Under the pieces are notes generated by a model that saw only the letters and a program-made list of their open reading frames with translations, had not been told where the DNA came from and searched no databases. From Saccharothrix carnea (GTDB lineage Bacteria; Actinomycetota; Actinomycetes; Mycobacteriales; Pseudonocardiaceae), in contig NZ_PYAX01000002.1 of assembly GCF_003014735.1 (NCBI RefSeq), positions 744,001 to 808,000 on the forward strand: a DNA stretch of 64,000 nucleotides, given 5' to 3'. Positions 26,165 through 34,474 of this stretch are shown piece by piece (position 1 is the stretch's first letter; every line of letters starts with the position of its first letter). Both the position numbers and the translations under genes were made by a program.

Positions 26165-26485
26165 TCAGTCGAGGTGGAAGACCTCGGTCAGCGGCCTCAT
26201 GGCCTCGTCTGGCTGCCTGCCGTCCAGCGCGGTGAAGAACTCGGCCATCTCGGCCTGCCACCGGTCGTTCACCTCGCGGTCGCGCATGCCCCGCTGGGCA
26301 GCGTCCCAGTCCGGGGTCTCCAGGTAGCCGACGAGCAGCCCGTCGTCGGCCAGGAAGAGGCTGTAGTTGCCCCAACCGGTCTCCCGCAGCGCCTCCCGCA
26401 TCTCCGGCCACACCTCGCGGTGCCGCTCCCGGTACTCCTCCAGCCGCTCCGGGCGCACCCGGAGCAGGAAGCAGACACGTCGCAC
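26165..26485 (-). CDS. rhaM: L-rhamnose mutarotase
   Basis: 106-aa ferredoxin-like-fold mutarotase that interconverts alpha and beta L-rhamnose, the usual length of about 104. Family signature residues are seen: an early FLLRVRPERLEEYRERHREVWPEM with the catalytic His, NYSLFLADDGLLVGYLE and VNDRWQAEMAEFF. GTG 26485 has GGAGG at six-base spacing. First gene of the rha operon, with a well-formed promoter and a perfect operator immediately upstream. Confidence 0.93.
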   Translation of the reverse strand: MRRVCFLLRVRPERLEEYRERHREVWPEMREALRETGWGNYSLFLADDGLLVGYLETPDWDAAQRGMRDREVNDRWQAEMAEFFTALDGRQPDEAMRPLTEVFHLD

Positions 26486-26501
26486 GCCGACCTCCGGAAA
26501 A

Positions 26502-26548
26502 TGAAACGTTTCACACAGACGCTATGGTTGTGCCACAACGCTTGTCAA
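26502..26548 (-). promoter_or_regulatory. rha operon promoter and perfect operator
   Basis: Minus strand: -35 TTGACA (26543-26548), 18-bp spacer, -10 TAGCGT (26519-26524), then the perfect palindrome TGAAACGTTTCA (26502-26513) over the expected start point and 16 bp before the rhaM start. This is a textbook repressor-blocked promoter and the best site of the regulon. Confidence 0.8.
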
Positions 26549-26594
26549 TGGTCTGGACTACGTGCGCCCGTCACCGTGCGCGAGCCGTCGTCCG

Positions 26595-28418
26595 TCACGG
26601 TGTGCGCACGCCGTCGTAGAACGCCACCCGCACGGTGATCTCCCGCTCCTGGCCGGGCCCGAGCACCACCGGCGCGCTCCAGGCCGGCGCCGACCCGATG
26701 CCCTGGTACTGGCCCACCCGCACGAACCACGGGTCGGTCGGACCGGACACCACGGCCGTCCACGGCCGCACCGGGTCGGCGACCTGGACCGCCAGCCACG
26801 GCGCGGTCCGGCCGTTGACCTCCGCCTCGCCCGCGCCGTTGGGGCTGAAGACCCGCACGGACAGCGGGTCGAGGTCGGGCAGCCGCCAGAACCAGCCGCC
26901 GTAGCCCGCGCCCTCGCGGCCCTTGCTGCCGGGGCTGTGCAGCACCACGTCACGTTCGGCGGTGAGCACGCTGGTCCACTCCAGCTCCCAGCCGTCGGGC
27001 ACCGGACGGCGGCGGATTGAGCGGCGTTCCCGCAGCAGGACCACGCCCGCCGAGTCGCACCACGCCAGCTCGCCCGGCCCGGTCTCCTCGACCCGACCCA
27101 GCTCGCCCGGCACGTACCCCTGGCCGGGCACGTAGTTCCGGCCGCCCCACAGGTTGACCCCGTTGACGTCGGGCAAGGCGAGGCCGATCCCCCGGTGCCA
27201 CGGGTGGTCGTCCGGGTGCTCGCCGGTGACCACGACCCCGCCGAGCGTGCGCACGGGGTGCAGCGCGGGTCGCGGCACGACCAGCGGCAGCTCGACGCCG
27301 TCCCAGCCGTACCGGGCCACGCCCCCCAGCGGCGACCACGGCACCTCCAGCTCGGCGAACGTGCGCAGGTGCTCGGCGGCCTTGGCCACCACGTGGTCGA
27401 CGCCGTCGACGTCCACCCGCTTGCCGTTGCGGCGCAGCCAGGCCGGGTCGATCGGTGCCGGGTCGGGCGCGGTGCGGACCGCCTCCAGCACCCGCATGAA
27501 CGCCCCGGTTCCGGCCAGCGGCGCGTGCAGCGGCACGCCGGGGTCCGCCAGGTGGTCCAGCAGGTTGCGCAGCGGCGAGTCGCGCCGGTGGCGCTCCTCG
27601 ATGCCGTCGACCACCAGCCGGTGCTCGGTGTAGTGCAGCACGGCCCGCTTGCGGCTGCCGTGCACCACGAGCACGGGTTCCCGGGCGACCTCGGCGCACA
27701 GGGTCACCGCGACCACTACGACCGTGCCGTTGCGGGTGCGCAGCCGCAGGCACGAGGTGTCGTCGGCCTCGATGTCGCGGGAGCGCAGCAGTTCCAGCTC
27801 GATGTCGTGCACGTCGTCCACGCCCGTGGCACCGTCCAGCGCCAACGCGGTCGCGATGCCGTGCGCGAACGGGTTGGTCAACGCGCCGTCCACCACCGGC
27901 ACGCCGTCGAGCGTGCGTCGGCCCGCCCACGGCGCGCGGGTGTAATAGGTGTCGTCACGCGACCACGTGCCGCGGACGCCGATGCCGCGGATCTCGCCCA
28001 ACGCCCCGGAGCGCATGACCTCGGCCAGCCGGTGCACGGCGTGCGAGCCGAGTGCCTGGAACCCGACCTGGACCACCCTGCCCTCGGCCCGGTCGACCAG
28101 GTCGTACCAGTCGGCCAGGGTGGGTGTGGGCGGTTTCTCCAGCAGGAGGTGCGCGCCCGCGTCCAGCACCCGGTGCGCCAGCGGCACGTGCGTGTGCATG
28201 GGGGTGGACACGATGCCGATGTCCGCGTCACGCAGCAACGCCGACAGGTCGGCGGACACCGGCCGGTCGCCGATGAGCCGTCGTGCCTCGGCGTCGAGCG
28301 GGTTCACCTCGCACACGCCGGTGAGCCGCACCGCCCCCTCGGCCTCCAGCGCGGCGATCTCCCGCAGGTACAGCCGCCCGTAACCGCCCGCGCCGGCGAG
28401 CACCACCCGCGGCGTCAC
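26595..28418 (-). CDS. Gfo/Idh/MocA oxidoreductase fused to a DUF6807 (PmoA-like) domain
   Basis: 607-aa two-domain protein. Residues about 1-310 form a Gfo/Idh/MocA dehydrogenase: VVLAGAGGYGRLYL nucleotide-binding loop, STPMHTHVPLAHRVLDAG and the catalytic EKPPTPTLADW (EKP). Residues about 330-607 match DUF6807, once labelled methane oxygenase PmoA: HPVRTLGGVVVTGEHPDDHPWHRG, VNLWGGRNY, PWLAVQVADP, GSAPAWSAPVVLGPG. It probably oxidises or modifies a sugar from imported pectin oligosaccharides. GTG 28418 overlaps the DUF624 gene stop as GTGA, last in the importer operon. The fusion of both domains in one chain is notable. Confidence 0.83.
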   Translation of the reverse strand: MTPRVVLAGAGGYGRLYLREIAALEAEGAVRLTGVCEVNPLDAEARRLIGDRPVSADLSALLRDADIGIVSTPMHTHVPLAHRVLDAGAHLLLEKPPTPTLADWYDLVDRAEGRVVQVGFQALGSHAVHRLAEVMRSGALGEIRGIGVRGTWSRDDTYYTRAPWAGRRTLDGVPVVDGALTNPFAHGIATALALDGATGVDDVHDIELELLRSRDIEADDTSCLRLRTRNGTVVVVAVTLCAEVAREPVLVVHGSRKRAVLHYTEHRLVVDGIEERHRRDSPLRNLLDHLADPGVPLHAPLAGTGAFMRVLEAVRTAPDPAPIDPAWLRRNGKRVDVDGVDHVVAKAAEHLRTFAELEVPWSPLGGVARYGWDGVELPLVVPRPALHPVRTLGGVVVTGEHPDDHPWHRGIGLALPDVNGVNLWGGRNYVPGQGYVPGELGRVEETGPGELAWCDSAGVVLLRERRSIRRRPVPDGWELEWTSVLTAERDVVLHSPGSKGREGAGYGGWFWRLPDLDPLSVRVFSPNGAGEAEVNGRTAPWLAVQVADPVRPWTAVVSGPTDPWFVRVGQYQGIGSAPAWSAPVVLGPGQEREITVRVAFYDGVRTP

Positions 28419-28951
28419 CGGCGCTCCACCGCGACCGCGGCGAACACCAGCAGGCCCGGCACCACCACGGCGAACGCGGGCGCCTGCGCGACCACCAGCC
28501 CCGCCACCACCAACGCGACCACCAGGTACGCGTACCCGATCCAGTCCCGCGACGGCTCGGTCACCAGCACGGCCCACCGGTCACCCGGGTTCCACCGCGC
28601 CGCCGCCCGCAGCAGCACCAGCAGCACCACGGCCAGTGCCAGCCCGATCACCGGACCGAGCACGGACGCGCCCGGCAGACCACCCAGCAGCGCCAGCACG
28701 TCCAGCGCACCGACCACCAGCAGCACCAGCGGCACGACCACCGCGACCGGGTCGCGCACGGCCTGTCCCAGCAGCACCACGAACCGCCGCGCGGTCGGCG
28801 TGCGGCCGGCGTCCACCAGCTCGCGCAGCAGCACCGCACCCGCCGCCGCTGCGGGCAGCGCGGTCAGCACCGGCAGCGCCGCGACGGTCACCAGCACCCC
28901 GATCAGCAGCACCTCGGCCAGCAGCGCCAACGGGCGCGCCCAGGCGCTCAT
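28415..28951 (-). CDS. DUF624 (YesL-like) membrane protein
   Basis: 178-aa integral membrane protein with about five hydrophobic helices and the DUF624 pattern: AALPVLTALPAAAAGAVLLRELVDAG near the N-terminus and an amphipathic RDWIGYAYLVV near the end. YesL-type proteins accompany carbohydrate ABC importers, including the Bacillus subtilis yes rhamnogalacturonan operon; their exact job is unknown. ATG 28951 overlaps the permease stop (ATGA) and the stop overlaps the next start (GTGA). Assignment rests on hydrophobic pattern and operon position more than on strict motifs. Confidence 0.65.
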   Translation of the reverse strand: MSAWARPLALLAEVLLIGVLVTVAALPVLTALPAAAAGAVLLRELVDAGRTPTARRFVVLLGQAVRDPVAVVVPLVLLVVGALDVLALLGGLPGASVLGPVIGLALAVVLLVLLRAAARWNPGDRWAVLVTEPSRDWIGYAYLVVALVVAGLVVAQAPAFAVVVPGLLVFAAVAVERR

Positions 28952-29781
28952 CCCTTGAGCCCGGAGGTCGCCACGCCGTCCACCAGGAACCGCTGGAACG
29001 CCAGGAAGAACAGCCCGATCGGCAGCAGCGCGAGCACCGACATGGCGAACATCGGCCCGAACGCCGACTGCGTCGCCTGGTCGATGAACAGCTGCAGCGC
29101 CAGCGGCAGGGTGAACTTCTCCGGGTCGTTGAGGTAGATCAGCTGGCTGAAGAAGTCGTTCCACGTCCAGATGAACGTGAAGATCGCGGTGGTGATCAGC
29201 GCGGGCCGCAGCAGCGGCAGGATGACGTGCCGGAACACGCCGACCGGGCCGCAGCCGTCCAGCGTCGCCGCCTCGTCCAGCTCGCGCGGCAGCGAGCGGA
29301 TGAACTGCACCATCAGGAAGATGAAGAACGCGTCCGTGGCCAGGAACTTCGGCAGCACCAGCGGCCAGAACGTGTTCACCATGTCCATTTGTTGAAAGAT
29401 CACGTACTGCGGGATCAGCACGACGTGCTGCGGCAGCATGATGGTGATCATCATGAACCCGAACATGGGCCCGCGGCCCCGGAAGTGCAATCGCCCGAAC
29501 GCGTACGCGGCCAGCGAGCACGACAGCACGTTGCCGACCACCGCGCCCACCGAGATCACCACCGAGTTCCAGAAGTAGTGCAGCACGCCGAACTCGCCGA
29601 CGCCGTCGAACACCTCGGCGTAGTTGTCGCCGGTGGGGTCGCGGGGCAGCAGGGCGAGCGTGGAGATCACCTCCGTCGCGGGCTTGAACGACGTGGAGAC
29701 CAGCCAGACCACCGGGTACAGCAGCACCAGCAGCACGGCCACCACGAGCCCGTGCCAGACGAGGCGTTTCGAGAGCGTCAC
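28948..29781 (-). CDS. Carbohydrate ABC transporter permease (MalG/YesQ type)
   Basis: 277-aa inner-membrane permease with six predicted helices. The EAA loop that docks the ATPase is ELDEAATLDGCGPVGVFRHVILPLLRP. The C-terminus (FFLAFQRFLVDGVATSGLKG) is the typical MalG-family ending. GTG 29781 is preceded by GGGGGAG and overlaps the upstream permease stop. It forms the channel with the next permease. Substrate inferred as rhamnogalacturonan oligosaccharides from regulon and lyase neighbours. Confidence 0.92.
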   Translation of the reverse strand: MTLSKRLVWHGLVVAVLLVLLYPVVWLVSTSFKPATEVISTLALLPRDPTGDNYAEVFDGVGEFGVLHYFWNSVVISVGAVVGNVLSCSLAAYAFGRLHFRGRGPMFGFMMITIMLPQHVVLIPQYVIFQQMDMVNTFWPLVLPKFLATDAFFIFLMVQFIRSLPRELDEAATLDGCGPVGVFRHVILPLLRPALITTAIFTFIWTWNDFFSQLIYLNDPEKFTLPLALQLFIDQATQSAFGPMFAMSVLALLPIGLFFLAFQRFLVDGVATSGLKG

Positions 29782-30734
29782 CTGTTCTCCCCCGCGTAGA
29801 ACACCCAGCGCCGCGCGCTGCGGAACACCAGGGCGGTCAGGACCGCGACCACGACGAGCAGCACCCAGGCCATCGCCGAGGCGTAACCCATCCGGAAGTC
29901 GGTGAACCCGCGCTGGTAGAGGTACAGCGGGTAGAGCAGGGTCGAGTCGCTGGGACCGCCGCGACCGCTGCTCACCACGAACGCGCCGGTGAACGCCTGG
30001 AACGCGTGGATGGTCTCCAGCACCAGGTTGAACAGGATCACCGGGGACAGCATCGGCAGCGTGACGCTGAGGAACCGGCGCCCCGGCCCGGCGCCGTCGA
30101 TGGCCGCCGCCTCGTACAGCTCGCGCGGCACCTGCTTCAGCCCCGCCAGGAAGATCACCATCGGCGCGCCGAACTGCCACACGGCCAACGCCACCAGGGT
30201 GAGCAGCGCGTACTGCGGCTGGTCGACCCAGCCGCCGAGGTCCAGGCCGACCGAGGACAGCACCCGGTCCACCGTGCCGTCGGTGGAGAACATCGCCCGC
30301 CACGCCAGCGCCACGCTCACGCTCGCGCCCAGCAGCGACGGCGCGTAGAACGCCGACCGGTACAGGCCGACGCCCTTGCGGGCCCGGTTGAGCAGCATCG
30401 CCACGGCGAGCGCCAGGCCGAGCTTGAGCGGCACCGAGACCAGCACGTACTCGGTCGTGGTCCAGGCCGCGTGCCAGAACCGCTCGTCGCCGGTGAACAT
30501 GGTCACGTAGTTGTCGACGCCGATCCACGTGGGCGCCTCGAACAGGTCGTAGTCGGTGAACGACAGGTACAGCGACGCCACCATCGGGCCGATGGTCAGC
30601 AGCGCCGCGCCGATGATCCACGGCGACAGGAACAGGTAGGCCACGCCCTGGCCCCGCCGGCGACGGCCGCGCGCGGCGGGCGTCGGCGGCGGGTCGGCCG
30701 GGACCGGGGGCCTGGTCAGCACGGACTGGGTCAT
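29778..30734 (-). CDS. Carbohydrate ABC transporter permease (MalF/YesP type)
   Basis: 318-aa permease with a cytoplasmic Arg-rich N-terminus (ARGRRRRGQGVAYLFLSPWI) and six helices. The EAA motif is ELYEAAAIDGAGPGRRFLSVTLPMLSP. It starts two bases after the binding-protein stop and overlaps the second permease by four bases. No ATP-binding subunit is encoded in the operon; a shared MsiK/MsmX-type ATPase encoded elsewhere is expected, as for many actinobacterial sugar importers. Confidence 0.92.
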   Translation of the reverse strand: MTQSVLTRPPVPADPPPTPAARGRRRRGQGVAYLFLSPWIIGAALLTIGPMVASLYLSFTDYDLFEAPTWIGVDNYVTMFTGDERFWHAAWTTTEYVLVSVPLKLGLALAVAMLLNRARKGVGLYRSAFYAPSLLGASVSVALAWRAMFSTDGTVDRVLSSVGLDLGGWVDQPQYALLTLVALAVWQFGAPMVIFLAGLKQVPRELYEAAAIDGAGPGRRFLSVTLPMLSPVILFNLVLETIHAFQAFTGAFVVSSGRGGPSDSTLLYPLYLYQRGFTDFRMGYASAMAWVLLVVVAVLTALVFRSARRWVFYAGENR

Positions 30735-30736
30735 GC

Positions 30737-32023
30737 TCAGGACCCCAGGGACTGCTCGGCGTCCTGGACCACGCGCTCGGCCGCGTCCGCGACGCTGACC
30801 CGGTTGAAGATCACGTCGTCGTAGGTGCGCTGGAAGTCGCGCTTGATGGCCGAGGAGCCGGTCGGCCACGCGCCGAACGCGGGACCGATCTTGTCCTGCT
30901 GCGCCGCCTCGTAGTCGCACACGGCCTTGCTGCCGCCTTCGGCCGACGAGCACACCTGCGCGCGGATCTCCTCGTTCGGCGGCACGCCGCGCGACGCGCC
31001 GAGCAGTTTGCCCGCCTCGGGGTCGTTGACCAGGAAGTCGAGCAGCTTCACCGCCGCGGCCTTGTGCTTGGAGCGCTGCGACACCGCGAACGACACCGGC
31101 GGCATGGCGGCCATGCCGCTCTCCGCCACATCGCTGGGCAGCGGCGCGAGCTCCAGGTTCGGCCCGAACGCGCCGAAGTAGCCGGTGACCGCGGAGTCGT
31201 AGCCGATCTCGGAGGCCGCCTGCCTGGTCACGATGCCGGAGTTCTGCACCGAGCCGTCCATCTTGGTGGTCACCTCGGCGGGCGAGACGCCCTTGTCCGA
31301 CCGCATCGCGCCGATCATCTCCCAGTACCCGGCCAGTTCCTCGGCGGTGAAGCCGAGCTTGCCGTCCGGGGTGTAGAGGGCCTTGCCGCGCTGGTGCAGC
31401 CACACCTCGAACCAGTCGACGGCCCAGCCGAAGTCGGTCGTGCCGGAGACCTGGCCCGCCGCGCCGACCTGGGTCATGGCCTCGGCGAACTGCGCCCAGG
31501 TCCACTTCTCCCCCGGCGCGGTGGGCACCCGCACCCCCGCGGCCTCGAAGTGCGTGGGGTCGAAGATCAGCATCTGGGTGGTGGCGCCGGCCGCGACGGC
31601 GTACTGCTTGCCGTCGACCTTGCCGCCCTCCAGCAGGTTCGCCGGGATCTTGTCGAGCCCGAGGTCCTTGCCGGTGTACTCGCCCAGGTCGGCCAGCACC
31701 TTGCGGCCCGCGTACTCGCCGACCGTGGCCCGGTCCAACTGCAGCAGGTCCGGTCCGGCGCCACCCGCGACCTGGGTGGACAGCTTCTGGAAGTACGCGT
31801 CGTAGCCGCTGTACTCCGTCTCCACCTTGATGTCGGGGTTGCGCTGCTGGAACGCGTCGACCGCCGCCCTGGTGACCTTGGCGCGGTCCTCGTTGCCCCA
31901 CCAGACGAACCGCAGCGTCACCGGGCCGTCCGCCGACTCGTTACCGCAGCCGGACAGCGCCGCGGTCAGCGACAACAGCCCGACCAGCAGGCCTGCCGCG
32001 CCGCGGCGAGACACTCGTCCCAT
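30737..32023 (-). CDS. Sugar-binding lipoprotein of the ABC importer
   Basis: 428-aa extracellular solute-binding protein. The lipobox LSGC places the acylated Cys at residue 26. The mature part begins VTLRFVWWGNEDRAKVTRAAV, a CUT1-type binding-protein start, and contains DLLQLDRATVGEYAGRKVLADLGEY. ATG 32023 has AGGGG nine bases upstream. First gene of the importer operon, behind promoter TTGACG-17-TAGGTT and operator TGAATCGGTTCA, so controlled by the rhamnose-locus LacI regulator. Likely captures rhamnogalacturonan fragments released by the two PL11 lyases; ligand inferred. Confidence 0.92.
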   Translation of the reverse strand: MGRVSRRGAAGLLVGLLSLTAALSGCGNESADGPVTLRFVWWGNEDRAKVTRAAVDAFQQRNPDIKVETEYSGYDAYFQKLSTQVAGGAGPDLLQLDRATVGEYAGRKVLADLGEYTGKDLGLDKIPANLLEGGKVDGKQYAVAAGATTQMLIFDPTHFEAAGVRVPTAPGEKWTWAQFAEAMTQVGAAGQVSGTTDFGWAVDWFEVWLHQRGKALYTPDGKLGFTAEELAGYWEMIGAMRSDKGVSPAEVTTKMDGSVQNSGIVTRQAASEIGYDSAVTGYFGAFGPNLELAPLPSDVAESGMAAMPPVSFAVSQRSKHKAAAVKLLDFLVNDPEAGKLLGASRGVPPNEEIRAQVCSSAEGGSKAVCDYEAAQQDKIGPAFGAWPTGSSAIKRDFQRTYDDVIFNRVSVADAAERVVQDAEQSLGS

Positions 32024-32039
32024 CACCCTCACCCCTCGG

Positions 32040-32084
32040 TTGAATCGGTTCAATCAACCTAGGTGAGCCCCATCACGGCGTCAA
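32040..32084 (-). promoter_or_regulatory. Importer operon promoter and operator
   Basis: Minus strand: -35 TTGACG (32079-32084), 17-bp spacer, -10 TAGGTT (32056-32061), then TTGAACCGATTCAA (32040-32053) straddling the transcription start. Matches TGAAWCGNTTCA on the plus strand (32041-32052). Confidence 0.75.
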
Positions 32085-32136
32085 GACGCGCGTTCCGCCG
32101 CCGAAACTCCACCGTCATCCGCTCTTGCCTTTCTGG

Positions 32137-32150
32137 TTGAAACGGTTCAT
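32137..32150 (+). promoter_or_regulatory. Operator before the second PL11 lyase
   Basis: TTGAAACGGTTCAT contains TGAAACGGTTCA (32138-32149), the fifth regulon site, 54 bp before the lyase ATG. I could not assign -35/-10 boxes confidently here. With the site at 32041-32052 it brackets the 180-bp divergent promoter region. Confidence 0.6.
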
Positions 32151-32203
32151 CGTGTGGCGTCGTCACGCACCTCGCGCAACGCCGCGCCCCTTGGAGGCAG
32201 CCG

Positions 32204-34456
32204 ATGACCCGCGCCCGACCCCTGTCCGCCGTCCTGGCGGCCCTAGCGCTCGTCCTGAGCACGTCCCCGGCCTCGGCGTCGCCCGAAGGCCCCCGGCTCG
32301 AACGCCTCGACCGCGGCCTGGTCGCCGCGCGCACCGAGGGCGGGGTGTTCCTGAGCTGGCGGCTGCTGCGCCACGAGGCCACCGGCCACACCGCCACCGG
32401 CCTGGCCGGTCCGGCGTTCGCCGTCTACCGCGACGGCCGCCGCATCGCCACGGTCACCGACAGCACGAACTACCTCGACCCGGAAGGCGGCTCGCAGTAC
32501 CGGGTCGCGCCGGTGGTCCGCGGCCGGGAGGGCGCGGCGAGCAAGCCCGTCTCGCCGTGGGCAGGCGGGTCCTACGACCTGCCGCTGCGCAAGCCCGCGG
32601 ACGGCGTGACGCCCGCCGGTGAGGCGTACACGTACTCGGCCAACGACGTCAGCGTCGGCGACGTGGACGGCGACGGCAGCTACGAGTACGTGGTCAAGTG
32701 GGACCCGTCCAACTCGAAGGACGTCTCCCAGGTCGGCTACACCGGGCCGACCTACGTCGACACCTACCGGTTCGACGGCACCCTGCTGCACCGCGTCGAC
32801 CTGGGCGTGAACATCCGCTCGGGCGCGCACTACACGCAGTTCCTGGTCTACGACTTCGACGGCGACGGCCGTTCGGAGATGATGATGAAGACCGCGCCGG
32901 GGTCGAAGGTCACGACGTACGACCGGCACGGCGACCCGGTCTCCGAGCGGTACGTGACGATGCCGCGCGAGGACGTGCGCGCGGGGTACTCGCACCGCGA
33001 CGACTACCGGCTCAGCGCCGCCGGCTACTACGACCACGTGGTGGAGATGTTCCGGGGCTGGCACGCCCACCCCGAGGTGGTGGCGGGGCGGTGGCCCGCG
33101 ACGCTGGAGCAGGCGTTCGGCGTCGAGCCGCGTTACGCCTACCCGTTGTCCGAGGTGGACGCCCGCGCGTTGGCCGACCACTTCATCGACGTGTACGCGC
33201 CCAGCCGCAGCGCGCGCAACAACCTCCGGGCGTTCGCCGGGTTCGTCGTGGACGGGCCGGAGTACCTGACCGTGTTCGACGGCAAGTCGGGCCGTGAGCT
33301 GGAGACCGTGCGGTACGAGCCGGGACGGCACGACGACGGGCTGATGTGGGGCGACTACGCGCTGGGCCGGATCGAGCCGGGCAACCGGGTGGACCGGTTC
33401 CTCGCCGGTGTCGCCTACCTGGACGGCAAGCGGCCTTCGGCGGTCTTCGCCCGCGGCTACTACACGCGCACGACGTTGGCCGCGTACCGGTGGAACGGCC
33501 GCAAGCTGGTCAAGGACTGGTTCGTGGACAGCGGCTGGGTGCCGATGAGCAACCCGTTCAACTTCCCGGTGCACGGCAAGGACGGCACTTCGCCGACGCA
33601 CGGCGGGTTGGCCACGCAGGGCGCGCACTCGTTGAGCGCGGCGGACGTGGACGGCGACGGCAAGCAGGAGATCGTCTACGGGGCGTCCACCCTCGACCAC
33701 GACGGGTCGGTGCTCTACCACTCGAAGGCCGTGATGCCGCCGGGCAGCGCCAACCCCGGCGCGGTGGAGCGGCTCGGGCACGGCGACGCGCTGCACGTGA
33801 CCGACATCGACCCGGCCCGGCCGGGGCTGGAGATCTACATGGTGCACGAGGGCGCGACGTTCGCGCCCTACGGCTACGCGCTGCGTGACGCGGCCACCGG
33901 CGAGGTGGTCTACGGCGGCTACACCGGCCGGGACACCGGGCGCGGCATGGTCGGCGACGTGCTGCCCGCCGAGCCGGGGCTGGAGACGTGGGCGTCGCTG
34001 CCGGGCGGCTCGAACGCGGCCGGGCTGTGGTCGGCGGACGGGCGCCCGCTGTCGACGGCGATCCCCGGCACGAACGCGAGCATCCGCTGGGCGGCGGACC
34101 TGACCACGCAGATCGTGGACGGCGCGCAGGAGGTGACGCCGACGATCAAGGACTGGCGGCGCGGCACCCTGCTGACCGCGGAGGGCACCCGCACCAACAA
34201 CGGCACGAAGGGCAACCCGGCGCTGGTCGCCGACGTGCTCGGCGACTGGCGTGAGGAGCTGGTGGTGCGCACGGCGGACAGCTCGGCGTTGCGGATCTAC
34301 GTCAGCACCGAGGTGACCGGCCACAAGCTCTACACGCTGATGCACGACCCGCAGTACCGGGTCGACGTGGCCCGTCAGCAGACGGCCTACAACCAGCCCG
34401 CGTACACCGGCTTCTACCTGGCCTCGGACGTCGACTGGTCGAAAGTGCCCGACTAG
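32204..34456 (+). CDS. Secreted rhamnogalacturonan lyase, PL11, without binding module
   Basis: 750-aa exported lyase: signal peptide MTRARPLSAVLAALALVLST ending ASA, then a PL11 beta-propeller straight away (LERLDRGLVAARTEGGVFLSWRLL). Calcium loops DVDGDGSYE, DFDGDGRSE and DVDGDGKQE, SGAHYTQF, GYYTRTT and LGDWREELVVRT are present. Compared with the neighbouring CBM2-PL11 enzyme it carries about 85 extra residues between the second calcium loop and VDGPEYLTVF, and it lacks CBM and linker. The Bacillus endo/exo pair YesW/YesX also differs by loops, so exo-type action is possible but unproven. SD TTGGAGG precedes ATG. Confidence 0.92.
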   Translation: MTRARPLSAVLAALALVLSTSPASASPEGPRLERLDRGLVAARTEGGVFLSWRLLRHEATGHTATGLAGPAFAVYRDGRRIATVTDSTNYLDPEGGSQYRVAPVVRGREGAASKPVSPWAGGSYDLPLRKPADGVTPAGEAYTYSANDVSVGDVDGDGSYEYVVKWDPSNSKDVSQVGYTGPTYVDTYRFDGTLLHRVDLGVNIRSGAHYTQFLVYDFDGDGRSEMMMKTAPGSKVTTYDRHGDPVSERYVTMPREDVRAGYSHRDDYRLSAAGYYDHVVEMFRGWHAHPEVVAGRWPATLEQAFGVEPRYAYPLSEVDARALADHFIDVYAPSRSARNNLRAFAGFVVDGPEYLTVFDGKSGRELETVRYEPGRHDDGLMWGDYALGRIEPGNRVDRFLAGVAYLDGKRPSAVFARGYYTRTTLAAYRWNGRKLVKDWFVDSGWVPMSNPFNFPVHGKDGTSPTHGGLATQGAHSLSAADVDGDGKQEIVYGASTLDHDGSVLYHSKAVMPPGSANPGAVERLGHGDALHVTDIDPARPGLEIYMVHEGATFAPYGYALRDAATGEVVYGGYTGRDTGRGMVGDVLPAEPGLETWASLPGGSNAAGLWSADGRPLSTAIPGTNASIRWAADLTTQIVDGAQEVTPTIKDWRRGTLLTAEGTRTNNGTKGNPALVADVLGDWREELVVRTADSSALRIYVSTEVTGHKLYTLMHDPQYRVDVARQQTAYNQPAYTGFYLASDVDWSKVPD

Positions 34457-34474
34457 CCGCACTAGAGTTCGCGG

